Part shown: positions 23,701-37,200 of the stretch, piece after piece
Layout: every line of letters starts with the position of its first letter
Position numbering within the stretch: position 1 is the first letter of the stretch
Source of the DNA: Heracleum sosnowskyi
Taxonomy: Eukaryota; Streptophyta; Magnoliopsida; Apiales; Apiaceae
NCBI GenBank assembly: GCA_030848705.1
Contig: JAUIZM010000012.1
Span: forward strand, 1,917,001-1,981,000
DNA: 64,000 bases
Direction: 5' to 3'
Notes under the pieces: model-generated
The model's database searches: none
What the model saw: the letters and a program-made list of their open reading frames with translations, nothing else
Told to the model about the DNA's origin: nothing
Translations under genes and position numbers: made by a program

Positions 23701-26700
23701 AGATTCTTAATAAGCCGAAATGACATAAAATTTCACTAATAACAGCTAGAGTTACAGATATATTTTGCGAACTATCAACACAAACTGGATAAATGTTACA
23801 GATATAGAATTGGTTGAAAACAGCTAGAGTAGCAAATTTACAAATAGCACTAGAGAAGTATGCCAGAAAATGAAAGAAGTGCAGTATTTCAAGTTCAGTT
23901 CTTACTTCTTCAGAGAGTTTTTCGATTTTGGATGTATAATATTCAATTGCATCCACTTTCTTTCCCCAAAGGCCAAGTAATCCAGTCTGCGTTGTAGGAT
24001 AGTCATTTAATACATGCTTAGCAATGAGATTTAAGGAAGTAAGAAAGAAAGCATAACATTGTCTATCATTTTATTACCGCAATATAACAGTTTATTACCT
24101 TCATAGTTGGTTTTTTTGACGGATTTCTAGCATACTTCAGTTGATAATAATCTAGCCAATTTTTCCTCTTCTTCTTATTATCGACAAGTCCTGACAATTT
24201 GTTTGCATTGTATACAACCTGCACACAGGTTACCAAGCAAAGAAAATCAAATTGACACATCAAAGAGGAAATTGTCCAGTATGGCTCCCTGAAGTTTCCC
24301 ACAATTGGAGTAACATATGACTCTTACAAAGAGTAGAAACCACCACAAAACATGTGTAATATCGTACAGACATTTGTATACAGGGTCAAATTCTGTTAAA
24401 AACCAATTGAACTACAAACCTACAACATTTACTATATAAGTGTACAAATTTACTAAGAAACAAATAAGATTCACATTAGAGTCCACACTGAAAATTTGTC
24501 TTTGAACAACATAAATGGATTTGTATAAAAAACAATAATACGACATCCAGATTTTACCATTTTTGCACAATACAAACACACATCATGCTTGCTGTCTCAA
24601 AATGAGCAATAATAAAAACTGTTACTAAAACTAGCGTTTGTGCAATCAAAATTGATTTCAATATTTGAATTCGAATTCAAGTGCAGATAAGCAGGAGGAA
24701 CCTGACTGCTGAGATAGTGTTCTGGATGGTTGACCAAGAAGAAGTGTTCCACAAGCTCACCGACTGATTCATCAGGATCCGGTGGCACATTTCTAACAAG
24801 TACCTATTCAGAACAATATAAATTTTCACATCAGTGATAATCAGTAGCAAATAGATTGACAGGAGTAGACATGTATTGTAGAAGTAATAATCACTGCAAT
24901 TATTTACTTTCTTTTATAGGCAACTATCATGTGTACTTCCGATTTCTCAGAAATAGAGTAATACTTGTGTACCACAAGAGATGCTAAATACGATGCAAAT
25001 GTTATCAGTGAAAACCTAAAAACACCATTGTAGGTCTCAGATTTGATCATTTAAGGCCAAGGTCTTAGTCATCGAGTGAGTGGGTCCCTTACCTCTCATG
25101 AGAGAAAAATAGAGTGATAGTAATATAGAAACTATGTTAGTCAAATATCCCTAAACACAAAACAGTGATACCTAATATCCTCAGTCATCTCCAAAAGCAC
25201 TGCAAATCCAATGAGTTTTTTGCTAGCATACAATCAAGTATCAACATATGACATTTAGAAATATTACATCATTGAATCAAAAATCCATCTTACGGTAAAT
25301 TGATCTGGTCGACGCTGTTCTGATGCAAGAAAATGCAACCTCATCGATGCAACTATTTCATACTCCTGCTTTAGCACATAGCATGTCCAGAGGGTGAAAA
25401 CATACGCCATGACCAGATGTGTCCAAAATCTGCAAATAGTATTTATAAAGAAATAGCAGATTGACATGTATTCAAGGAGAAATATCATTTTGCTTAACAA
25501 TAAATGCAGTTCTAGTGGAATGTGCAGAGATTCCTAAGTCCTGAAAAATGGTCATTGTTGCAGTTGAGTATGTCATAGGCTAATAGCTTTCCGTTTAGCA
25601 GGAGTTTTAGCCTATTAGGTGAAATGCATGTCAACGCCTGAAATATGGTAAAACTTCTTCTAGCCAAATAAAACATAAGGGTCTAAAATATCAGTTGCTA
25701 GATAGTGATTTGTTGCTGGCGCGGTACATGAAATTACAATTGTTATCATCACTGTATCACTCACTAGGTATAAGAAAGTTCTGTCTATTGCTATAATATA
25801 AGATGAGAACTGGTACTGGCGGGAAGGAAAAAGAGTAAAGAACCAATATCAACCCAGGTAAGGTAAAAGGTTACTATACCTGTTTGATCCTATCGGAATA
25901 TTTGAAATAGATAGTTTATCTATGGTGCTGTAAGTTAGATTAGAGTGCTCAAGAGTGCGATTTGTCCAATTCACCGGAACCAGAATTGAAAAGGCAGCTA
26001 TTGCAATTGGCACAAAAATTTTAATCCTGCATGGAAAAGTAATGTTACAGTAAAGCAAATGAACAGAGAAAATAAATGAAATTAAAGTACTCATCATCCA
26101 AATTGCTTTAGAAATTCTTGCATGCCCTAAATTTATTATAATTACAAGTCTTAATCTTTATATGTATGCTAGTATCTGAACTATATTAAATATTGCAAAT
26201 AAACATACAAAGAAAAAATTGAGAACTTGATACATGGATTTCTGAACTCGCGAAGAACGTGCTGAGTTGATGAATGTGTTATGTGTGTTTATACTTTATA
26301 GTAAGGATAGTCTGTCTAGTTATGCGTATGTTAGTTGTAATAGGCATAGTACTAAGGTGTCTCCATTGACTGTTACCATGCATATATAAAAGAAAAATTA
26401 CCCGGTCCGGTAAATTCTCAAGTAAACCACAGAATCCAATCCTGCATGATCAATAAGTTCAGGCTCTGGCATTTTCAGTGCAGCAGGCATCCAATTCAGG
26501 AAGCTCAAATATGACCTCCAGTCCAAATTTACAATTTTTTTAGAAAGTGCAGCTGACTGAAGTGGATCATTTCTTAAACCCTTTAAATACCATTTTGGAA
26601 AATACACCCTGTCATTAAATGGTTGAATCCGGAGAACTGAAAATGCTATAAAGAATGCTAATGCACTCAGGATATTTATAGATGCTGCAAGCCCTATATC

Positions 26701-26715
26701 AGACAGTGTAGCCAT
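20735..26715 (-). CDS. OSCA1-type CSC1-like hyperosmolality-gated calcium-permeable channel, 11 exons, 769 aa
   Basis: A member of the OSCA/TMEM63 family: plasma-membrane mechanosensitive cation channels that give calcium entry on hyperosmotic stress. Exons: 26715-26402, 26026-25880, 25429-25294, 24803-24702, 24218-24099, 23986-23906, 23470-23130, 22638-22393, 22173-21849, 21475-21242, 20998-20735, all in phase; 769 residues against about 770 for family members. Order: first membrane segments with the early FPKWYLKG motif; cytosolic domain (VRNVPPDPDESV, YYQLKYARNP); then the channel core with FIQGFLPGIALK, FEGFSSISKLERR, FFITYIMVDGWAG and FCKGRYEPAF. The hydrophilic tail is acidic (DSDSDADSEEGE). 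I cannot place it in a specific OSCA1 paralogue. A 5' UTR intron is possible, since an acceptor-like TGGCAG lies just upstream of the start. Confidence 0.93.
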
Positions 26716-28571
26716 ATATCCGCCCCAGAAAGAGATTTACACCTGCCAGAGATGAAAATGAAATCACTTTCAAATTTTATTACTAATTTTAAAGTCAGAT
26801 ACATGAAAGAGCACCTAAGTGAAGAACTGAAGACAAATGTATGGATCACATTCTGTTACTCGAAGCAAATCAATATATAGTCAAGGAACGGAATAAAATT
26901 CTTACAGTAATCAAATTAATGATAGATGCCACTTTATGTACACGTAATGGTTACAAAGTTGGCTATGCTTGTTGTTCCAGAATAGGTGCATTGCCAGAAA
27001 GCCCTCACACACAATTAACATTACTCATTAATTCTTAGGCTTATATAATTCTACAGTCTAGGTTTCAAATCATAAAATAGACAAGAGCAATAAATTCAGA
27101 AATCATATGAAACTGAGAAACAATTTATCCATAGCAAAATGCATCATTTTAATCAGTCTTTGCTATTATCTCCAATAAGGCACCAGGTAAGCTGAAAATC
27201 TCTGAGCAAAATGCATATTTTAAACCAGTCTTTACGATTAGCCCTGCACCTGCCAATTTCTTAACATCTCTCAACTGTAAACATGTATATGCAAACTATA
27301 CTTGTGCAATTGACATCAATAGTATACATCATTCCTAGAATTTCAAAGTTCAGATATATCACAAGAAGCGGTGATTAGGTATAACACTCAAAAGAGATAC
27401 TGAGTACTTCATTCCAGTCTTGTACTAATTCAGTCAACATTTCGACATAAATCAGAGCATGAAAAGGGGGAAATTATCGACTCAAGAATCAACTTTATCT
27501 CTACTGTATAAGACAAACTGGATTCCTAGAACAAGGTACAACCTGAAAAAACCTACTCCTAGCTAATAACTCTCAACTCCAAAAATTGTTTCTGTCCATC
27601 AAATCAATAATCTATAAAGTTACATTGCCTTTATACACACATCTGCAAACACAGAAATTTCTATATAAAACATATCCATGTTAAAAAATGCAACTCAGAA
27701 CTTCAAAACTTCAATCAAACATGAAAGTTCTTGAGATTTGGACTACATAAACAACATGAGGAAGACAGTGGTGAAGTTAAAGAGAACCTACTTTTGAGTC
27801 TTCAAGCTTGAAATTTGTTCAGAGGTAGATCACTGTTGAGAACCCTTGTAGAAAATTCAAGAATCTTTGGATATATTAAAAATTAAATCAAAGAGTGACC
27901 AAAGTTGTAGAATATGATCAGATGCATGTGAAGCAATACAAAAACACAACCACGTTTGAGTCACTCTCTTCCCATTTGCAACACAAAAGGACTCCAAGAT
28001 TTTATTTCATTTAAATCACTTTTCATAGGCTACTTGAGCAACTCCACTCTGTATGCACCCTGTAAAACGGGCGTCCTGTTTTCCGTTTATCTCGTACACT
28101 TGTAACTTAAATCAATAACCATCGTTTTAATTTTTGTGACTACTACGTGGATATCATAAGTTGATACTAGTTGACAAGATATTATTATATGGTTACAGGG
28201 TGATTAGTCACAGGTGGGAACTGAGATTGCCGTAATTAAGTTAGGAAGAGTATAATTAAGTAAACTTGCATTGTTGATACGTGGTATAAGCCAAGGAAGA
28301 AGCAGTTAGAAGACGTATCAAATTAGATTAAGTTAGATTTAGAGAGAAAATAATACGAACGATGACATAATTAATCTATTTTTATATTTCATAATTAATC
28401 TAAACAATATGACATTTCACTTAATTTATATTGGCATTATGCAAGAGCCAAGTAACATGCAACAAGCAATTAGTTTACAACAAATGGATATAAATTACTG
28501 GTACATGAAAACAGTTCAAAAGTTATAGTAGGCTACCATTAAAATATGCAAAGACATTGTTTAGTGATCTA
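26716..28571. other. upstream region of the OSCA gene
   Basis: AT-rich sequence without credible coding frames. It probably contains the leader, a possible leader intron (acceptor-like CAG on the minus strand near 26745) and the promoter. The exact transcription start cannot be set from sequence. Confidence 0.4.
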
Positions 28572-28889
28572 GGCCTCGTTTGTTTCGTCAATTTTATAAT
28601 TACATAGGAACTTGAACTTCCCGGTAACTAATTTATAATTATAGGTTCCAAGGTAATTGAAATGTTTATGTTTGGTTTATTACTATGTAACTACATATTA
28701 CATGATTAATTTTGGTAAGTAGTTAATGATTATATACTTGATAGCTAAGTAACTTGTAGTGACCGTAGACCTTGGTAACTAAATTCTCATGTTTTGTGAT
28801 AACTATCAAAACCTTGGAACTTGGGTTACTTTGTCCAATTTAAATTACAATGAATTACGTAGTTGAGTTACATCTAAACAAACGAAGCC
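28572..28889. mobile_element. MITE with 14-bp terminal inverted repeats
   Basis: A 318-bp AT-rich segment bounded by GGCCTCGTTTGTTT and AAACAAACGAAGCC, which pair at 13 of 14 positions. The end motif resembles Tourist/Harbinger and hAT-type MITEs. No clear target duplication: the flanks read GATCTA on the left and ATAATT on the right. There is no open frame inside, so it is non-autonomous. Confidence 0.6.
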
Positions 28890-29695
28890 ATAATTATCTA
28901 ATCTAATGTGACCGACCATATAATTAAACTGTTCCATCGTTAATTAATTAGTAACTAGTAGGTAAGATTGATTGCTCGGTCTGTAATCGATGCAGGACAG
29001 AATATTAAAAAAACAATCAAGCACTGAATTATACGAATTTCAAAAATAATTAATAATATTATTCTCAAGAAAAAATTATAATCAAAACGTAAGTAATATG
29101 TGGGGATTATATATAAGTAGAAACTCTAATAATAATATCTAATGGATTAAGGCCCATGAATAATTGAGCTTTATTATAAATAAATTACATAAATATTAAA
29201 CTCCTAACCCCACATATAAAACCTATAGATAAATACATTATTTATCTCTAAACTAAACAAACATAAACTAATTAAAAATATATATATTAATTCTTTATTC
29301 CCGTTTCTCATCAGGAATGCCTACTTGGTATGTTAAATATCTATCTTCTTTTCTTTCATGAGAATTGATGGTTCAAGTATGGTAAAAATTATAAGATTTT
29401 CAGAACCATCTTTTGATAAATAAAAATTTCTACAGATCCCACAGAGATCCGCACAGACAAGCCAAACCGCTGTTTGATTTAGGTACAAGTTCAGCGAAAT
29501 AACACATTCTCTGGTCTAAGACTAGAAGTCTATAGATATTACGATTTCCGGTTTTCCAATTTTAGAAATTGTCAGAACACTTGCGTACATTGCATAATCT
29601 GCAAAAGTAGACACGAGATACCGCTACCAGACAACCCAGAAGTTCACATTGCTGAAGTTGCAAACTTTTAGGTCAATCCTATAAACACATTCCAA
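28890..29695. other. AT-rich intergenic spacer
   Basis: Between the MITE and the end of the UFD1-family gene. It contains many short TAATTA-type runs but no gene or recognisable repeat. Confidence 0.4.
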
Positions 29696-32600
29696 CTAGG
29701 ATTCGCTCCTCTGGTGAACAGCGGTTTGATGAATGTCCATATCCTTTAACATAACTGTACGACCACAAGAATCACATGGGGCAGTTCTGGAACCACAAAC
29801 ACTCTCATGCTCCGAAAGCCCTCTTAGTCGATCTCGTACATCTGCAGCAGAAGTTCCAGCTTGAACCATGTCTCCACAGAACTTGCAAGTAACCAGGCGC
29901 AGTGGGCAGTCGGAGGACTGGTGTTGCACCTAGAGCCAGGAAAAGGGGGAAATACTCAAAACAAGGCAGATGAGAAAGAATTCCTAGACTATCATATTAC
30001 GACATGTCACAGATAGATGGTTCAAAACTCAGTCAATAAAATGGACAGCTAGAAAATAGAATCTGCTGCAAGCACTAAAACCAAAATGGCGAGGAGTGGA
30101 TAATTACCATCTGTTCCTTCTCAAGTAGAACCCCGCAAGGGCACTGAAGTGGCTCATGAAACACTTTCATGTGCTTCTCAATCTCTCCTCCATGAAAAGC
30201 TAGTCCACATTTAACACAGTGTATATGGTTTTTTGCATCATCGATTCTAAGAACAACACCACAACCAACATGCTGACAGATGAGATTATGCCTCCTGCAG
30301 TAGGCCTCGTGCAGTGCTATGGTTCTGGAAGGTATATAGTGCCGGCAGTTCCTGCACTCTACTGTATCAGACTCCAGAAATGTTGAGGATGCTGCAGCCG
30401 CCTGCTGACCAACCTTGCGATTGCTACTATCTTGAACACTTACAGACAGCTGGTATTTTGTTTTCCCCTTGAATCCGAATACACCAATACTGTAGGTACC
30501 TTGAGCCAAGCTCAGGTCCTTGGAGCTAAGTACCAAAACTTTTGAGCCAACATCATGAGAAGACCATCCATGCTGATGCCGATTTGGGAATAAGAGGGGA
30601 TGCTTTGAAATGTACAAATCCGTATCTCCATCTTGTGACTCCATCTCTACCTTTACTTCAATTTCAGCGCCCCCAGAAGAAATCACTGCCCACACATCAA
30701 TATCGATTGAAAACTTGTAGTACATATATTGCCCTTCATCCACTTCTCCAGATTCTGACTTCCCAAACATGAGAGGTACCAGGACATGCTGGTCTGTTTT
30801 CTCTGGAGCAGACTCAGGACCCAAGATATCAACCTCAATATCTGTGTCAAGGACAGATATACTAGAAGAAGGTTTTAACTCGAGAACACGTAAATGATAT
30901 GTAAGTACACCATGATTGACTGTCAGCACATCATTTTGAGAGAGAGTTGCATGCTGGCGAAGGCTTGTTTCAAGGACGGCTTTGTGATTGGGTATGTCAG
31001 AAAAACCAAATTCAATTGTTTGAAGTTTTGCATAGGTTCCTTTCGCGAGCCACACATACTGCACTTCGATCAAGGAAGTCTTCGGAGCATTTGTGCCAAA
31101 TAAGTTACTCCATATGTGAGGAGGAAGACCAACAGAACCTTCTTCTGCGGTAAATTCCAGAACTCCTGCATGAGTCGTTCTTTTATGTTGACTTTCAGCA
31201 CCTTCCGCATTTAAAAGATCCTCACGATGTATTACAGAAAGACAAAAATGCAGAGGCCCCTTGTCAAAGGAACCTTGATCAGATAACTCTGTGAAGCAGG
31301 ATGGAGGCAATTTAATCTTATCTCCAATGCCCTGATAGGGCACAGCTTCTAACACACGACTAAACATAATTCCTCTTCCGGCAAATAAGTCCTCTTCCAT
31401 ATGCTGATCAGCCTGAAATGAATTAATTTACTTCCATGTAAATAAAAAACATTATGACCAGGTGACGAAATTATGTTCCAACAAACTCATTAAACTGGTG
31501 ACTAAATCATATTCAAACAAACACGGCAAACTGCTGACAACAAAAATGACAACTTTAAAAGTTGTTGGCATGTATCAATAGTATTATTTTTTCAGAAACC
31601 ACTGCCATTGAACATTTGATTACTCAGACGTAAGATGGTTGTTAAACTAAATTAACCAATCCTTAAAATCAAAATCATACACTTTCTTGGTACACAATAG
31701 ATGAAAGTCTTGTGCAAGTGCCTAACGATTATGGACTACACATCTATGAAGCATTAAACTGCTAGAGTAAATCTAATGAAATTCCAACTATGCAAACAAT
31801 ATATTAAATAAATCAAAATGTCAATGCTAAAATCAACTAATAAATAAACCTAATACTTAGCGACTGGCCCTAGCACACCATACTCACAATCAAGAACGAG
31901 CATAAGTCAAGGTTAAGAAACCATCATCCATGTAAATACTCAATAGTGGAAGCAATAAGCATCACTTGCATCGACTAGCTAATAATTGGTATATTTCTAT
32001 ATTGAGGTACTGTCTGACGTGAAATACTATCCAACATTTACCTTTTTTTTCTTTCATACTAAGTACTAGTATGAAATGCAAAAAATTTAAACAAATAAAG
32101 CTTCTGAATCATAGAGAGAAAAAAAAAATACTCGGTAACGTGGTGATTTTAGCCACCAACCACCAATTGTAATCAACCAAATCGATTTATGACTTTAGTA
32201 CTTTATTCTTCAAATAATATATAATCCATTTGAGCCCAAGATTTTACGAGCAGAACTAAATTCCTCCAACCACAACATTTTCTAATAATTAAAATGGACA
32301 CTAAGATAAATTTATTTCCCAAAAGACGAGCTCCGAGTAATCAACTCTTCAATCCGAAAAATCGATTTTCTAGTGAGGAGAAGTGTTACGATAATATATG
32401 ATCCAATTAACGGAGAATAGCTCGTAACATAACATATATATCTGATTACTAAAATCCTAAATTAGTTTCACACTAAATTAAATTGTAAACACATCAAAAT
32501 ATTATAATTAGTATTCATTTCTAAACAATGTAAACAATATAATTCAGAAAAAAATAAAAAATTCATATAAATTTAATCACGAAATGTTCGAACTCAAACA

Positions 32601-32841
32601 CAACAAATAAAATCGATACATCATGATGAAGTAGAGTTGAAATGAAATAGGATGATACCTTGAGTTGTGCTTCCATAGCATCGATTCTTCGCGATCTCTG
32701 AGCAGCTTCAATAGCTTCTCTTTGTTGATTAGCCTGTTGTTTAGCTTTTCTCTCTCTTTCGAGTTTCAATTTTGCTTTCAGTTTTCGATCTTTTTGTTCT
32801 CTCTCTAGCTTCTCTCGTGCCATTCGTAGTTCGAAATCCAT
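29696..32841 (-). CDS. UFD1-family protein with C-terminal TRAF-like zinc fingers, 3 exons, 573 aa
   Basis: Exons 32841-32659, 31412-30108 and 29929-29696 splice in phase to 573 residues. Domains: a basic coiled-coil N-terminus (~residues 1-60, rich in K, E, R and Q); a UFD1-type substrate-recruiting domain (from about residue 66: FSRVLEAVPYQ, DKIKLPPSCFTEL, VGLPPHIW, VQYVWLAKGTYAKLQ); a beta-rich middle region (~260-400); and repeated Cys/His pairs at about 415-570 (CRNCRHYIPSRTIALHEAYC, CKFCGDMVQ, CDSCGRTVMLKDMDIH). It resembles the plant protein once called PRLI-interacting factor K. A role with Cdc48/ubiquitin is inferred from the UFD1 domain. A CT microsatellite and a LINE lie just upstream. 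Confidence 0.9.
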
Positions 32842-32923
32842 CTCTCTCTCGCTCTCTCTCTTTCTCTCTCTGTCTCTCTGTCTCTCTCTCTCCCCCTCTC
32901 TCTCTCTCTCTCTCTCTCTCTCG
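32842..32923 (-). repeat. (CT/GA)n microsatellite upstream of the UFD1-family start codon
   Basis: A CT-rich run with a few interruptions immediately 5' of the ATG at 32841, similar in place and composition to the run before CAP-H. Confidence 0.8.
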
Positions 32924-33121
32924 GGGGCGATGACGATATCTTTTCCGATGTCTTGCAGGAAAAGGGATGCTAGTCTGAGAACGATGAAATTATTTTTTAA
33001 TATATTGAAATTCCCTTTTGGCTAGTAATAGCATTTTTTAATTTGTAAAATGTTTTCCAAATATTTAATATCATTTCTATATATTTTATTTTAATTTTTT
33101 TTTTTTGAAACTAAAATTTCA

Positions 33122-36100
33122 TTAAGAAGAAAACGAATCAGATACAATCAGCTCCAACACACAGGGAGGAGGAGTACTAAAACAGTTCATCGATCCTGAC
33201 ATACAAGGGATTTTAGCTATACTATGAGCTACTTTATTTGCTTGACGTCGAACGTGTTGAACTTTTAAATCACACCGTTGTTGAAGGACGACCCTGCAAC
33301 TTTCGAAAATAGAGCCAACCTCGGATACATACTTCCTGTTCTTGTTCAAGGCATCAACCACAACTAGCGAATCACTTTCCACAACCACCTGAGAGACACC
33401 CAAACCACACACCCACTGCAGCACTTCATACATTCCTGTTGCTTCTGCTTCCAACACGGTGGCATTTTCATCAAACCTCTTTACCATACCAGCCACAAAA
33501 ACTCCTGTATCATCTCTGAGAACCATCCCAACTCTGAATTGAGACGACCCCTCATGTATAGCAGCATCCACATTAGCTTTATACCACCCTGGATCTGGAC
33601 ATTTCCATCCACATCTACTACCAGAAGCCCTACTACTTGAAGCCTGTCCACCACCTTGTTGCTTATTTTGAGCTTCCTTCCATTCTGCAACCATCCTGGA
33701 ACTGATTTCCATAGCTGTCTGCGTATTGATCGTTTTATCCTCCCATACTTTCCTGTTTCTAGCAAACCAGATCCCCCACAGTACCTTCACTATTCTGATC
33801 AACCTCTCCTCAGTTTCCACCTCAAGCTTCTCTAACAACCAAGTCGATACATACTCCACTTCTGTCATATCATATTCACCACCCATACACTCCCAACAAC
33901 CCTTTGCAAAAAGACAATCGAAGAACAAATGACAAACATGTTCGACATCAACATTACACATTGGGCAGAGTATTGTTGTTTGGATTCCTCTACTGCGAAG
34001 CAAGTTTCTCACAGGGATAGTGTTTTTGCAGATTCTCCATAAGAAATATTTCATTTTTTGTGGAATTGATAACCCCCAAATTCTCTTCCAACCCTTCGAT
34101 ACGTCCTCAGGTTCATTGAATTGCCTATCAAACCAAAAGTGATACCCAGATTTCGCCGTATAACACCCTTCCTTTGTATGCATCCATGCCACTCGATCTT
34201 TACATTGATTCTGTGGAATTCTCGTACTCAAAATACAGCTAACATCAACTCCATGAAAGGTATTTCGTATTTTTTCTTCGTCCCATTGTTTAATGTCTGG
34301 ACGGATATACTCACTTACCTTATCATTTCTGTTCCTGTTAACATGATGATCCTCTACTTTATAATCACCCTTCCCTCGAAGCCATTGGTCAGTAAAAATA
34401 TTTATGGTCTGACCATCTCCCAGCACCCACTTAAAACCTCTGCACAGTTCATCCCTTGCCATACAAATACCCTTCCATATGAAGCTTGCATCTTGACCCA
34501 CCTGAGCTTTCAAAAAATGACTCTGCTGAAAATATCGAGCTCTAAAAACTTTTTCAACCAACGTTCCAGTATTGTTGAGCAAATGCCATACATGCTTCCC
34601 TAACAGAGCCAAATTAAACCCATACAAGCTTCTGAATCCCAATCCTCCTTTATTTTTCGATTTACACATCTTTTCCCATGAAAGCCAGCGTAATCCCTTC
34701 CCACTGTTTGACCCTGTCTTCCACCAAAAACCATTTAAGATTCTTTCAATCTCCTGTGAAAGAGACTTAGGGATTAAAAAACACGACATACAATATGATG
34801 GGATGGCTTGAGCTACATTCTTTACCATTACTGCCTTCCCTGCTCGCGATAACTTACTATTACTCCAACTTTGAATACGCTTTAGCACTCTTTCTTTGAC
34901 AAAACTGAAGACCTTCTTCTTCGACTTACCAACTAGAGATGGTAACCCCAGATACCTATTGTCCTCCATTCCCTCATGAACACCTAAGATGCCAGAGATC
35001 TCCATCTGTTTATCCCTCCTAACATTTGAGCTAAAGAAAATCCCCGACTTATTGAAATTTACAGCTTGGCCCGACTGTTGCTCATAAACATTCAAAAGAT
35101 TCTTCACACATTGAGCTTCCTCCTTGTTTGCTTTAAAAAACAACAAACTATCATCTGCGAATAGTAAGTGCGTAATTGCAGGAGCAGAATTACTAACACA
35201 ACAACCATGAATGTGCCCGTTACCAGCTGCCTTTTTTATCAGATCAGACAGACCTTCAACGCAGAGTAGAAAAAGATATGGAGACAAAGGGTCTCCCTGT
35301 CGCAGACCTCGACTCGGATTAATGGGACCAACATACGAGCCATTCATACACACCATATACTTTACTGTGGTGACACAAAGTTTCATCCACCCCACCCATT
35401 TTTCATTAAAACCCATGCCTTTTAATCTGTGCCAGAGATAATTCCAGTTCACTCGATCATAAGCCTTGCTTATATCTAGTTTCAAAGCCACATCCCCTTC
35501 TTGACACCCTTTCTTCCTTTTCATAAAATGAATCATCTCAAAAGCTACAAGAACATTGTCAGTGATGCTTCTACCAGGCACAAAGGCTGACTGGTTCTCC
35601 GAAATAATGCCAGGAAGAACACCCTTAAGCCGATTAGCTAAAACTTTCGCCAGAATCTTGTACAGCACATTACATAGTGCTATTGGCCTTACATCAGTAA
35701 GCTTCTCAACATTTTCTTTTTTCGGGATCAAAACCAGATTTGTACTATTTACTTCAGCAGGAAAAACATTGTCATCCAACCATTTCTTGCAACATTGAAA
35801 AATCTCCTTACCAACTAACTCCCAGAAATGCTGGAAAAATGCAGGGCTATACCCATCTGGCCCAGAAGCTTTTTCTGGGTGCATCTGTTTTAAAGCAGTA
35901 GTGAATTCCTCGAAACTGAGCTCTGCAGTCAACAATCTGTTCTGCTCTACTGTGATAACAGTCTGGTCCGAATCAGACACAGGGAGATCAACACAACATT
36001 GCCCAGAAAACACCCCTTGAAAATAGGATCTTGCCATTTCACACATCTGATCATGATCGTCAACCTTCTCCCCATCATCTGTAGTCAGAAATGCAATGTT

Positions 36101-37200
36101 ATTCAGCTTCTTCCTCTTCGATGCTTGTGCATGAAAAAACTTTGTGTTCAAATCACCTTCCTTCAACCAAAAAGTCTTTGCCCTCTGCTTCCAATACACC
36201 TCTTCATTTAACAAAAGCTCATTCAGTCTCTCCTTCTCTTCAAAATACGATTTAACCCCGTCATCATCCTCTCGACCTACCAACGCATTTACAATCTCTT
36301 TTTGCTTCTTCACTTTGTCCCTAAACTTGTGAAAAAAATTCTTACCCCACTTAGCCATAAAAGAAGACATAGATAACAACTTAGGTAAGACACTCACTGT
36401 AGGAAGAGCTTTCCAAAATCTCGACACCTCCTCCTTAAAAGAAGGTTCCTGCAACCAAGAATTTTCAAAACGAAACCTGAATTGTTTTCTTGAGACAGTC
36501 ATATCGAAAAGCAACACATGAATGGGATCATGGTCTGAGCACGACACATGATTAACTTTAAGAGTGCATAGAGGAAATTTACGCCACCAATCCTGATTAG
36601 CAAATGCTCTGTCAAGACGTTCTCTTACCCAATTCGGTTTGCCTTTACTTTTTTCCCAAGTAAATTCCCCCCCATAAGATCCAATTCCACCAAATGACAA
36701 TCATCCACAGCCGAACGAAAGCCTTCTAACAGAGGTTGAGGGTGAGGATTCTCTCCCTTCTTATCAGACGCGTATAACAAATCATTGAAGTCTCCGAAAA
36801 CACACCAAGGTAATAAATCCTTTGTTGCTAGACACCTTAACAGATCCCATGACTCTTGCCTTCTGGTTCTCTCTGGCATACCATAGAAGCAAGACAACCG
36901 CCAAGATGGGGAATTATTTTCCAAGAAAACCACGTCAATGTGGTTATTAGAGGAATCAGTAACATTACAAACCACCGTTTGCTTCCACATAACAGCTAAC
37001 CCTCCTCCCTGACCAACCCTATCTACTGCAAAACAATCTGAAAAACCAAACTTACTACAAAGTTCATCAATTCTATCCTTATTCACCTTCGTTTCTGAAA
37101 GAAAAAGAAAAGTGGGTTTAAGAGACCTTATAACGTCTCCTAGCACACGAACTGTACGAGGGTTCCCCAACCCTCGACAGTTCCATCCTACGAGATTCAT
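33122..37200 (-). pseudogene. LINE ORF2: endonuclease, reverse transcriptase, zinc-binding region and RNase H, with one frameshift
   Basis: It starts at the ATG of 37200 (NLVGWNCRGLGNPRTV, APE-type endonuclease; GDFNDLLY, SDHDPIHV). The frame shifts at about 36668-36674, in a run of seven G on the coding strand, between codons for VELDLMG and GEFTWEKS. The second part (open to 33122) holds the reverse transcriptase (PDGYSPAFFQ, FVPGRSITDN, FADD), a zf-RVT cysteine/histidine region (CPMCNVDVEHVCHLFFDC) and a C-terminal RNase H (ANVDAAIHEG, LEAEATGMYEVLQ, VESDS). This is the usual plant L1 layout. The single-base loss in the G run is the only disabling lesion I find. Confidence 0.87.

Noticed and set aside
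33726..34811. Plus-strand open frames across the LINE (33726-36332)
   Set aside because: They mirror ORF2 on the opposite strand; the minus-strand frame carries all recognisable domains.
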